A DNA stretch of 64,000 nucleotides from NCBI GenBank assembly GCA_910822075.1, contig CAJVGC010000508.1, positions 5,857,751 through 5,921,750 of the forward strand, given 5' to 3'. Below are positions 11,043 to 21,589 of the stretch, piece by piece. Numbering within the stretch: the stretch's first letter is position 1; each line of letters starts with the position of its first letter. Both the position numbers and the translations under genes were made by a program. The DNA comes from Senecio squalidus. Its lineage: Eukaryota; Streptophyta; Magnoliopsida; Asterales; Asteraceae. The notes below the pieces were generated by a model that ran no database searches, was not told where the DNA came from, and saw only the letters and a program-made list of their open reading frames with translations.

Positions 11043-11296
11043 GTCAATTATGGGTTTCCAATCCTATTTTGATTAGGGTTTAGTTGTTTGTTGGTTGTAA
11101 TATGAATATTTAAACTTTAAGTTAGTACTGGTGATGAACGCTAAGCGATCTAGCCGTTCTAACCATTGATCAATATTGATGGACTAGTTATTGGTTGATT
11201 TAGTTGATTTGGAGCTCAAATAAACGGTTGAAGTTTAAATAATAATCATACCGAGCATATAAGAGTTGCGAACATATATATTCTTGAGCGTACTAT

Positions 11297-11350
<54 letters not shown>

Positions 11351-11720
11351 TTAGTTTTGCTACGTTAGATAATACTAAAAACTAATACTTCTATTATTTT
11401 ATAATTTTTTTTCATGAATTGTATACAACCTTTTCAACTTCATCAAAATTTATAAATGTTAGCTTGCAACCCTCTTTTGTTTTAATTATTATACATATTT
11501 TAGAACTCCTAGAATATCTTTTAGACTTAATAAACATGTCTTATAATTATTTTAATTATATAAACATATTTTCCCCCAAAAATCATTTCCCCCCAACCCA
11601 AAGATCATTTCCCCCCAAGCCCAAATTCGTTTCCCCCCAAACCCAAATCTATCTATATTTACTTATAATGGAGGATCGTCGGATGGCTAATATTCGAGAA
11701 TTTCCAAATAGTGGAATCGT

Positions 11721-12054
11721 ATGCATTTGAAACTCCCGACTCTTTGTTTACCCTATGTTTTAATTACCATAATGTGATTAATGGCATACTTATGCATTTG
11801 AAACTCCTGACTCTTTGGTTGCCCTATTTTTTAATTACCATAATACATTTGAAACTCCTGACTCTTTGGTTGCCCTATGTTTTAATTACCATAATATGAA
11901 TAATGACATACTTATGCATTTGAAACTCCTGACTCTTTGGTTGCCCTATGTTTTAATTACCATAATGTGATTAATGGCATACTTATGCATTTGAAACTCC
12001 TGACTCTTTGGTTGCCCTATGTTTTAATTACCATAATGTGATTAATGGCATACT
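11721..12054. repeat. Minisatellite, five units of about 71 bp
   Basis: Units begin at 11721, 11792, about 11843, 11914 and 11985 with the core ATGCATTTGAAACTCCTGAC, then CTTTGGTTGCCCTATGTTTT. The second unit is shortened to about 51 bp. Units differ at a few positions. Short frames through it are by-products of the repeat. Confidence 0.9.
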
Positions 12055-12156
12055 AATTATTGAGGTATTCCAAAGGTTGGTGGTTTTTTGTTTTTCTATA
12101 TAAGTTAGTTCGAAAAGTTACATTTGCATCAACAAGCCCCATAACTACGTACAATC

Positions 12157-12376
12157 ATGTCTCTTTCGAAAAACATGTCTCACTCCAAGATTGGCGCCCT
12201 TGACCCAACTAGAGAAGATTGGGTTGTTCATGTACGACTTTGTAGAATGTGGGAGGCAATAAATACGAAACTTGGTGATGTCTTACTTGGGTTGGAGATG
12301 GTTATGGCTGATGATGAGGTAATTTCTAATTTGTATGATACAATAATTTCTACCATGTTAAATTAGTTTCTTACAT

Positions 12377-12411
<35 letters not shown>

Positions 12412-13411
12412 AAAAAGGGCGGTTCGATACAAGGTTTCATCACTAGAAATCATATACGAAAGTTTAAGCCTCTTCTCGAAGAGGGCCAGGTATATCAAAT
12501 CTCGAGGTTCAGAGTGATTGAAGGTCAAATGGGATATAAAGTTGTCCCGAATCAATACCGCATCCGTTTCAAAATTGCAACATCGGTTCGTAAACTTGAA
12601 GGTGGTCATGAGAAGTTTCCATTGAATGTGTTTAGTTTCACACCAACCGAAGTTCACCTACAAAGAATCAACAACAATTCCCTCCTCACTGGTGCCGGTT
12701 TTTCTTTTCTCTAAGTGTTTATGTTTTCTTTCCTATATCCAGTTTTTTGTGGGTTGTTGTCGTTCAAATGACGTCTGGCTATGTGTTTACAGATGTAATA
12801 GGGTGTTTGGTAGGTGCAGGCGAGATTATGCGAAAAATGACGTCATCTTGACCCAACTAGAGAAGATTGGGTTGTTCATGTAAGTATTTGTAGAATGTGG
12901 GAGGCAGTAAATACGAAATTCGGTGATGTCTTACTTGGGTTGGAGATGGTTATAACTGATGATGAGGTAATTTCTGATTTGTTTGAAAATTTGAAAAGCC
13001 GGAAAAAGGGTACGCCACGAAAACAGTTATATACAATAATTTCTACCATGTTTTTTATGTACAACGATGAAAACCTTTTATGTATTATTATAAATGTGTA
13101 ACTGACCATGTTTTCACTATTTTGGCAACAGTTGGTCGTCATGTTTTCACTGTTTTGGCAACAGTTGATCGTCTATATACTCAATCCGGTTGGTGCTACA
13201 AGAGTTGTGGAGAGTGCAACAAAGAGTTAGTTGTAAACGATGGTTTGTTTTTTTGTGATCTTTTCAATGACTTTTGCAAGTACCCTATGATAAGGTTGGT
13301 TTTTTGAGTTGTTTTATGTAGGGACTATGGTATTAACCTACCCAATTATTGCCTTTTGTAATGTCTGTTTTTGTTTTTGCAGGTATAGGGTCCATGTGCA
13401 TGTTGTTGATT
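12157..13411 (+). pseudogene. Replication protein A1-like gene remnant carried by the Helitron
   Basis: Starts at ATG 12157 and resembles plant RPA70-like/DUF223 proteins. Exon-like blocks in order: DPTREDWVVHVRLCRMWEA (OB-fold start), ITRNHIRKFKPLLEEGQVYQ just after the poly-T at 12379-12408, FRVIEGQMGYKVVPNQYRI to about 12690, then a second partial copy of the first block (from about 12850: WEAVNTKFGDVLLGLEMV). Last comes WCYKSCGECNKELV (about 13190), typical of the zinc-binding C-terminal domain. Poly-T tracts, stops and the internal repetition break the frame. RPA-like genes are a known passenger of plant Helitrons, which supports the Helitron call. Confidence 0.65.
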
Positions 13412-14868
13412 AGACAAGTGATACAACATGTTATATTCTTTCTATACCTTACTTGAAAATATGCAGCAGTTTGCTGAATTATATATGTATCTAATCTAAT
13501 ATCTAATACTGTACGTAGGAATGTCTTTTTATTTTTACATATGTATTTGAAAAGTTTGACTTTTGTAGTCAATCCCTTAGCTATTTGAGTGGTCACATCA
13601 ATATTGTTCTAATTCAGTTTCAAATTCATATTGTTCGAACTCCCGATTCTGTGACAAATCTCTTTAGAAATTGTCACCGCGCAACGCGCGGGAATACGCC
13701 TAGTTTCATTTAACCTAAAACCTAAAATATACACCCACAAAGTTTAGAAATCTCCTATCTCTCTCTTCTCCTTGACGCCTCTCTTCTTCAAACTTGTAGA
13801 CCGGCTCTCAAATTTCTACAGACACTGCCCTCATGTCATCATGCTTTACAAAACGACTACCATGACAAGTTTGAAGGTGACAATCAAGTATGTTGGTACG
13901 AATTTTAGTTTCTATATGTTTATTCTTTATATTTAAAGGTAATTTTTTTGTTTTCGATTTTTGTTGAAATTAACAGAGGATGTTTATTTCATTTGGGATT
14001 TTAGTTTGAACTTATAAAATACACAAATGAAATCTAATCTTAATTTTATTTTGTATGTGTTTATTTTGTAGATCCCTTCCACAAGGTGAAGATTAAGCGA
14101 ATAAAAAGAAAGAGGTGGGTGTTGTTGGATTTGATTTATTATATTTGAGCCGAATATGATATTTATGTACTAAAATCTAACTATGCAATTCATTATCTCA
14201 TTATTTTGGTGCAGGATGCTAATTCGAGAAATTCTTCTAGCAAATGAAGTAAAATAGCGTACTAGCCCGATGGTTCCTTTTTGGCTATCTAAATTCCATG
14301 TCTTTGTTCTAGCAGGATGTTTCTAGTGGAGGAATAGATCCATCCGTGAGTTATTATAGTTTGTTATGTATATGAGAGTTATACTCTAATTTGGTTTGTA
14401 ATTAATATTGGTTAGAACAAATATTTTAGATGTTTATTTTTAGATCTCGAAATGTTTATGTGTGTTTAGGTGTTTGGATAGCATTTTGTATCTTTTATTT
14501 TGGTGTTGGTTTATTTATGCTAATTTTTTCTATTTTAATTTAGTTTTGTTTTATTATTTTTTTTTAATTTTTTTTAATCAATCTGTTGGAAATCCGTCAG
14601 AATGCTTTAGGTTTATCTGTTAGAAATCCGTCGATCCTTTTAATATTTCCGACAGATTCTAAGGACATTTTAAAAGAATGTTTCTGACAGATTTGTGACA
14701 GAATAATCTGTGAGAAAGTTAAATTCTGTCGGAAAGTCGGTCGGAAAAAAAATTTGTGACGCCCCTTTTTCCTACAGAACGTTTCTGTCAGAAAGCCGTC
14801 GGAAAAGGCTTTTCCCAACGGGTTTCCGACGGATTTTGCTGTCGGAATTGGCCAATTTTCTAGTAGTG

Positions 14869-15940
14869 ATATATTAAATAAACTAATAGTTTTCATGTTT
14901 ATATTGAATATATTATATAATTAATGATTTCATAATGGCAATTTATTAAAATTCTATATAAATATTGAAGGTATAAAATATATTCAATATAAATATGAAA
15001 ACTATAAGTTCATTTAATGTATTTTATCATAATTCCCTAATTTTATAACCTTATAATATAGGAAATAGGAAATTGATTGATTCTCGTACAAAATTCTCCT
15101 AAAAATCATCTTAATGTTATAACCATATCACAAGTGTAATCTACTAATTTTTTTTCTTGATCTCATCCTTTGATTTTGAAAAGTGTGATCATCGTATTAT
15201 TTGAAGAATTATTAGAAGGTTTTTATTTTTAAAGGAAAATGCTTAAACCCATAAGATGTCGACGATGCATCTGTTAGTTATGGTCCACTAGATTTTTGTT
15301 TTGGGTAAAGATGGACCACTAGACTTTTAAGTCTCAATACTTTGATACATTCAAGTTTCAACGTGGAATTATGTTACACGAAATGAATTTTATGTAAAGA
15401 TTAAAGTATTTTTAGAATACTTTTTTTGCCAAGTGAAATTAATAGACATCAAAGTTAGTTTTTAATCTTTTATCATACCGAGGGCCAAATATAATATTTG
15501 ACGGCCTGATGAAAAAACGGGAATAATTCGCCCTAAGTCAGTGAATGGATCCGTCCCTGGTCATGGTAAATACTACTCGGTGCAGACCGGAAAATTTCGG
15601 CCTAGCAATTATTGCCTCTATTTCTTAATTAAAGGCTTCCATGATGTCATAAAGCTCACGGTTATAGGTCGAAGCAATTTGCATACAAGGTCATAATTTT
15701 GCTAAGAAACAAACCGAAAGATGGGAAGGAGGTAATAGGTATAGTTGACCACTTGATCCTCCAAAATTTATGCATTAAATCATACAAATATGCATGTGGA
15801 ACAAAATAAATTAATTGTTAAGTATAACAATGACGTCTCATATTCTTCAATAAGCTGTATACAATGTTGAAAACCTAATCATTAATGACAAAAATAGACA
15901 TATTATTTTAAACTTCAGACCAACCTATAATACGAAGTTG
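14869..15940. other. Noncoding AT-rich stretch
   Basis: No gene recognised. It separates the CACTA element from the kinase pseudogene and was probably contiguous with 9.6-9.98 kb before that insertion. Confidence 0.5.
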
Positions 15941-15949
15941 CACCCCAAC

Positions 15950-16180
15950 GAAATCATCAACAAAGCTTTCTTGCCAGCCGACCTATATTCTTACTCGGGA
16001 AGCGGAGGGCAGTTAGAGGTGCCATATATCGGATGAGCAAGTGAGAATCAAAAACACCATCGCCTCTAAATGCTACAATCAAAACGGTGAAGAGCTTCAT
16101 GGAAACAACGCTGGTATTGTGTTGGCAAACTCCTATCACTACACCAAATCAGGGCTTTTGGGACTACGGAAATCCATCCC
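15950..16180 (+). pseudogene. GUB_WAK ectodomain fragment, frameshifted
   Basis: The plus strand reads KAFLPADLYSYSGSGGQLEV, then after a frameshift near 16025 ISDEQVRIKNTIASKC, then GIVLANSYHYTKSGL. It matches WAK exon 1 at 9548-8972 (FLPADLFSYSG, IASKCYN, GIVLANSY) but on the opposite strand. No signal peptide, EGF or kinase parts are present nearby. It is a truncated duplicate of the neighbouring kinase gene or of a close paralogue. Confidence 0.85.
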
Positions 16181-16865
16181 ATTAAGTCCACTAGACGACA
16201 AAAAATGTACTTTTTTCCATCAAAGTTTGACCAGAACTTATAGGGACTACACAAATGATCAGGTTTCATAACTCGTCCAGTTTTATTTATGATATTGCGG
16301 TTAATTTTCTCCATTCAATATTTACCACCCCTCTAGACTTCAAAATTTATTGTTTAATGATAAGGTTTCATAACTCGTTTGTTGTATTGTATGTAAAGGG
16401 TAAATCAGGAGGGAACTGAGTCGTAAGTCACCCACAAAGAGTGTTTTCAGGTTTCCAGTGCATACATTGTCCTAAATCGTTTGATTCAAAATAGTAAACA
16501 TTATTGAAATAATGTAATCTTTATAAATCATAATCATAACGTAATTCAGTTTTCAAAAACCTTTGTTATTAAAGCTTGACAAAAGTTTTGGGGTCAACCC
16601 AACCGGACCATTTCAATCTATATATAAATTATAAAATGACCCACCCGTTTTGACTTGAACAAATGTGCAGGTGCAGGAAATGCGTTCGCAGGAAGAAGAA
16701 GGATTCTGAAAGAAATGAGCAACTTGCTTAATCGTTGCTGACCAAACGTTTGATGCTGCAACAACCCTTTACTAGAATAAGGTTTTGAATTGGTAGTCAT
16801 ACTCTACTTACTTTTTATGATAGGCCAAAAACCTACATTAATCGATCTGATTGTAATAGCGTACA

Positions 16866-18292
16866 TGATGTGTAAAATCTAGTCTTAATTTAAACCTACT
16901 ATTTCACGCAATTACACACTTATAGGCAGTGGACCTATTCGTATGTAATATAGTTTAAAAGCAAGTAAAGGTTCGTTCGCAGGGACTAATATTGTTTTTA
17001 AATTCCGAATTAATAATACTGGTTTGGTTTTGGGGTTTTTATTGTAACAAAAGATTGATTAAAATTGCAAGTAATTAGTAAAAAGTGATTAATAAAAATC
17101 GAGTGAGAAAGTAATTGAGATTATCAAATAATGGAGAGAATACACTTGTTTGACACTTCACTTGTTTTCCGTTTAAGTTTACAAAATTGATTAAATATTA
17201 AACTTCTAAAATATAGTAAAAGTCCTCTCGAATCTTTTATTAACTTTAACTACCTCTAATTATACCGTTCCTCTCGAATACAGTTGTAATTAACAATAAT
17301 TAAGCGTTAAGTGACAAGTCCGTTTTTAGTGATTTAATCTTATAGAGTTTCCTCTCGAATAACTCCTCTAAATACTAAGTCCTTCCGAATCTTAACAAAT
17401 AGACTTACTCAATTAAGTTTAATTACCTACGTTGTTATTACTAAGTCCTCTCGAATCCTAGTAATTTTAAACCGATTATAGACCGACCGATTATTTCATA
17501 TAAATTACTTAACCTATCTAGATTCCTCTCGAATACCTAGAATGTTGATTAACTAATTAATATATAAACAACTTGATGCTAATATGTTAAAACTTAAGCA
17601 AATAAGGATCGACGATTAAACACAAAAACCTAAATAATCAATAATGAAAACTCAAACTTCAAACAAGATCCGTTAATCAAACAAGCGTAAAAAGAGTTTA
17701 GCTACGCATTATTAAGTCTAAAACAGCAAATAAAGTAGTAGAAAACATTCTGGAAAATCAGTATTAAAAAGGAGAAAAGCAAACTAAGAATTCTTCAAAC
17801 GAATCGTGACCGAATATTACGAATAACGAAATTCCTAGCCTTAATTCCTGCCTCCAAACGTGAATTCCAGCTCCAGAACTTGAGAATAACAATTGATGAT
17901 TAATCTGGCCGAATTGAGATGGTATTTATAGGCAAAAGTCAAGAGGAAAACGTATTCGACTCAAACTCGAAAACTTGCTGAAAATCGACCAGTGCGCAAC
18001 ACCTCCCCCTCAGTGCGCCGCACCGTGTACAAAATCCGTGTCCAAAACCAATACAAATGCTCGGTGCGCAGCACCCTCTTCATCCCGCGTCGCACTGATG
18101 CATTTTGTACTGGTATTCCGTCATTTAAGTCCATTTCTTCCCTCTTTTCCACTTTCCGATCATGTAAACCTGTAAAATAGATAAAAACACTTTTCCACAC
18201 AATTAAATGTAAAAACCTATCCTATCCATCATGTTTACTATGAAATGTGACCAAATATCGCATATAAATAGTTATATAAATATGCGATATCA
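16866..18292 (-). repeat. Athila 3' LTR (1427 bp)
   Basis: Bounded by TGATGTGTAAAATC and GCGATATCA. It differs from the other LTR by about 11 substitutions that I can spot and by one 13-bp segment present here (near 18205) but absent there. It contains five exact copies of CCTCTCGAAT (17224, 17270, 17351, 17447, 17525) and one variant (17381). Confidence 0.95.
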
Positions 18293-18305
18293 AATCCCCC
18301 CAAAC
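18293..18305 (-). other. Polypurine tract of the Athila element
   Basis: On the minus strand GTTTGGGGGGATT lies directly before the 3' LTR. It would prime plus-strand DNA synthesis. Confidence 0.85.
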
Positions 18306-18353
18306 TTGCCTTTTTGCTTGCCCTCAAGCAAAAACTGTTTTAAAAGTAATTAT

Positions 18354-18776
18354 CAAAGCCAAAATTAACATAACCAAACACCTCACGATTTTTATGGGAA
18401 ATAAAATCACACAAAACTCTCAAACTAGTCTAAAAGGGTGTGTAAAATATTTCTGTAGAATCGCTCAATTGCTCAGTCATGGTGAATATTCTGTCATAGG
18501 CTTGATAACGTATCAAATCTCCACCACTAGAGTCTAGGTACAACTAAACGGGGACTTTTATTTGGGTTATAATTTACAGGTAAAGGCATGTGAAAATATA
18601 TAATGGAGTATAAATGGGTTAAATAAAAATAAAACAAAACTTAGATTAAATCCGAACTAAATAAACTCTCTAACGAACCGGATTGCTCAATTTTCTTCAA
18701 CTTTTACTTTTTCCTCCGAATATACAAATTTCGTGTATAATACAAGACTCAGTATACACTATTTCTCTTAAACTCT
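18354..18776 (-). repeat. 3' region segment present again in inverted orientation at 24.3 kb
   Basis: This 423-bp stretch between the PPT and the extra ORF is repeated as its reverse complement at about 24293-24716 with few differences. It is the presumed template for the inverted insert between the two RT copies. Confidence 0.9.
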
Positions 18777-19957
18777 ACAACTAATTTGTTTCGCTTTTCT
18801 GTTTTTTCGATTTTTTTTCTTTCTTTTTTTTTTTTTTTTTTCTTCAGCCTAGTACATGTCTTACAATATAATAATCCTCGTGGTAAGTACACATGCTCAA
18901 AAGGCTAATAATTAACTATTTCTCCAAATACAAAATAATACAAGGCAATAATAGTATAACTTTTTCTTTTATGCCTAACTTCACTTAATATATAATAGCA
19001 ATCAAAAAACTCAGTTCGGATCTAATCTAAAAAGAAACGAAAATAAGGCGAATGTACAAATTATATAATAGTGTTTAGAAACGAAAAAGTTTAGGCGCAA
19101 AGTGGTTTACTAGAGTTTCTAACACTAAAAGTAAGTGTTACAAGGGTTAGGCGGAAAATATATATAACGAAACGAAAAGGCTAATCAAATGGTTAATCCT
19201 AAATGCCCCTATCATTGTACCAAATCACACTAAGTTACCCTAATGTAATTGTTCCGTATGTGGTCTCGAAATGTATAACAGTGTCAAGTTCTAAAGTCAT
19301 CACCATCGGCACACTCAAAGAAATGAAAAAGTAGTATTAAAAATAAATACTTTCAAAGGCTCAAATTTCTCACTATTTTTCTGAGTAGGGGTAAAATGCG
19401 TCTGGTTATGCTTAAAGTTTAAGGTATTTACCGACTAGACACGTTATATTTTTTTTTATTTTTTTCAATTTTTCAATTTTTTTTTTGTATTTTTCAATTT
19501 TTTCTGACTCAAAAATATACAAATTAACACCAACCTTACACGATGGAAACTAGGCTAAGGGTCGAAAAATACAATTTGAAATTTCCCGATGACCCCCCCA
19601 AACTTAAGTAACACATTGTCCCTAATGTGTTAACGACTAAAAAAAAACTAAGGGAAATTGCTAAAAAATAAAACCTATAAAGATAAAGAAATACAAAAAA
19701 TAGAAAGGTAGAAAGTATAACCCGTTATGGAAATATGGCGTTGAAATGCTGTTTGCTGAACTGAATGCCAGGCTTATGCTCGGGTGCTGAACTTACTGCC
19801 AGTCTTAAAAACTAAAAGAAAAATAACCATACATATTAGAATAATTAAAAGAGAAAAAATAATAATACAAATACCAACTACGATGATTAAATAAATAGTC
19901 CTACTATTTTGTCTAATAAGGAATAGTGCTTGAAAAAGTAAACAATAACATAAGAAA

Positions 19958-21203
19958 TTACAACACCAACGATACATAAAAATACAGATCACTCCTCGTC
20001 TTCTTCATCTCCCTGTGGGTGGTAGGCTGGGTGATACCCTGGGTACGGCTCGGGGTAGTAATACGGTGGAACTGCATAAGGGGGGTACTGATCACCCGAT
20101 GGATGCTGCTGCTGATAAATATACTCCCATGACGGCTGGTACCAATCATGGAGGTGCCGTCTCGGCGCTGGGCCTGCGTCCTCTGTCGCTCCGCCTGAAC
20201 GTTGTCGGACTGGAGGCGGTGCATACCTGCAAGCATCTGATCCTGAAAGTCCCTCTGTGTCAGAACCGGTAGCCTCTGGGGTGGAACTGGAGCATCCTCA
20301 ACTGGACCGGGAACAGCCAAACGGTCACCAGCTGGGTGAAGAATATCTGCTCGTGCCAGGTCGGACTGAGTGATGACCTTGCACTTAACCGGAGGGGAAC
20401 ATTGCTGGATGTTAACATTAGTGCATAGCCCCAGAGATCGTGCAATGCGGGTGATGTACCTAGCCAATGTCCAAGGGACATTAACAAACCGGGTTGGATC
20501 GCGGAAACTAAAAGTCTGAAGTAGCCACAAATCCTCCGTGTAGCACTTATCATGCTGAGTGTTTCTGTGGAGGAAAGAGTATGAAATGAGCTTGTGCAGT
20601 ATCCGAAGAACCGGGTCCTGAATATCCTTTGCACGGCTAGAATTAGAATGGTGTTCCATAAGCCCTGAAAGTGCATACCAAGCCTCGTTGGCCCCAAAAC
20701 CCCCAGAGTCAGTCTCCGCATCCGGTTAGTCTCCCAAACTCGACAACACTAACCTCGTGTTCCGCTCCTCCCAAGCGGAAAGATATCAAGGGTGCAGTGG
20801 CAAAGGTTTCGTTGGTAAATTCCATTGAAACCTCTAGCGAACAGTAAAATTCCAACACCCATTCTCGGAACGCCGGTTCATCGGTTTTCCAGGCTCTCCC
20901 CCAGCTAGGTATATCACGCTGCGTGGAGAGGCTGCGGGTGATCAAGAAGCCACTCAAGTCAACATGGATCCGGGTTAGGAAGTCCCAGTCCATAGTACGG
21001 GGGGCTGCAACATCGCGACCCCGTAATTCAGCTAGCTTATTGTTCAGCTTGAGCTTACGGTCGGGTGAACAACCGGGCCATTGCAACCACGGATGGCGTT
21101 CAGGTGCCATAATCGCAGCATTCAATGTAGCTCGAGGTTGTGCCCGAGGTCTCCTGCTGCCTCCGGCTCCTTCTACAGCGGCTCTCTTTCCCTTTCTTTG
21201 CAT
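19958..21203 (-). pseudogene. ATHILA-type ORF (env-position), frameshifted
   Basis: Starts MQRKGKRAAVEGAGGSRRPR at 21203. It contains the block HEVSVVEFGRLTGCGD, which resembles the LGVxHEVSIxEFGRxLGLY-type motif of Athila ORF1 proteins. The first frame stops at 20709; homologous-looking sequence goes on in another frame to 19958 (ILHKLISYSFLHRNTQHDKC and beyond). The position between integrase and the 3' LTR is where Athila elements carry their extra ORF. Whether it was ever an envelope is unknown; I see no clear signal peptide. Confidence 0.7.
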
Positions 21204-21589
21204 GTTTAGTGGATTAAACGAATAAAATAGACAAGAATCGAGAGTCTAGTGTGTGTGTTGTGTCCCGCGGCGCTGCTGTATGTTTTATGTATGTGTGTGT
21301 GTAAATTAAATTAAAAGAAAGAGAGGATATAACCTGGACAGAGCCTCGGTGCGTCGCACAGGAGGGGGGTGCAGCGCACCACCTGACAATTTTTTTTGTT
21401 TTTTCGTTTTTTCGATTTTTTTGGAGTTTTCGGTGGTTTTCTTGGTACCTAACTAAATAAAACTGCAAAATAAAACGTTAAAAATTCCTAAAAAGAATAA
21501 AAATAATGAAATAAGAAAAACAAACTCGGGTTGCCTCCCGAGAAGCGCTAATTTTTCGAACGAGTCGTTAGCTTGACTCGATTTGCTGC

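Larger units (their letters stand above)
11648..13704 (+). mobile_element. Helitron nested in the CACTA element (5' end tentative)
   Basis: The 3' end is clear: a GC hairpin CCGCGC-AAC-GCGCGG (13677-13691) followed by a short spacer and CTAGT (13700-13704), then host T. The 5' end is proposed at 11648 (TCTATCTATATTTAC after host A), which fits the TC start and A/T insertion rule, but this end is less certain. The cargo is a 71-bp minisatellite and RPA1-like OB-fold gene remnants. No Rep/helicase is visible, so it is non-autonomous. Confidence 0.7.
9982..14868. mobile_element. CACTA (En/Spm-type) transposon, non-autonomous, 4.9 kb
   Basis: The left end CACTACTAGAAAA (9982) and the right end TTTTCTAGTAGTG (ending 14868) are perfect 13-bp terminal inverted repeats. 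A 3-bp target duplication ATA flanks it (9979-9981, 14869-14871). Both subterminal regions (about 10000-10330 and 14580-14860) are packed with short repeats of the type AAATCCGTCGGAA in both orientations, as expected for transposase-binding subterminal repeats. I see no transposase gene; the interior is mostly a nested Helitron (about 11.65-13.70 kb). It depends on a transposase supplied elsewhere. Confidence 0.93.

Noticed and set aside
11419..11899. Frames of 103 and 62 aa before and across the minisatellite
   Set aside because: The second is a by-product of the 71-bp repeat; the first is low-complexity (poly-C/AT) sequence.
17220..17535. Regular-looking short repeats that might suggest a CRISPR-like array
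   Set aside because: Decamers at irregular spacing inside a plant LTR, with no cas genes; not an array.
17961..18200. Matching 79-aa and 66-aa frames in both LTRs
   Set aside because: They are the same LTR sequence twice; no protein similarity.
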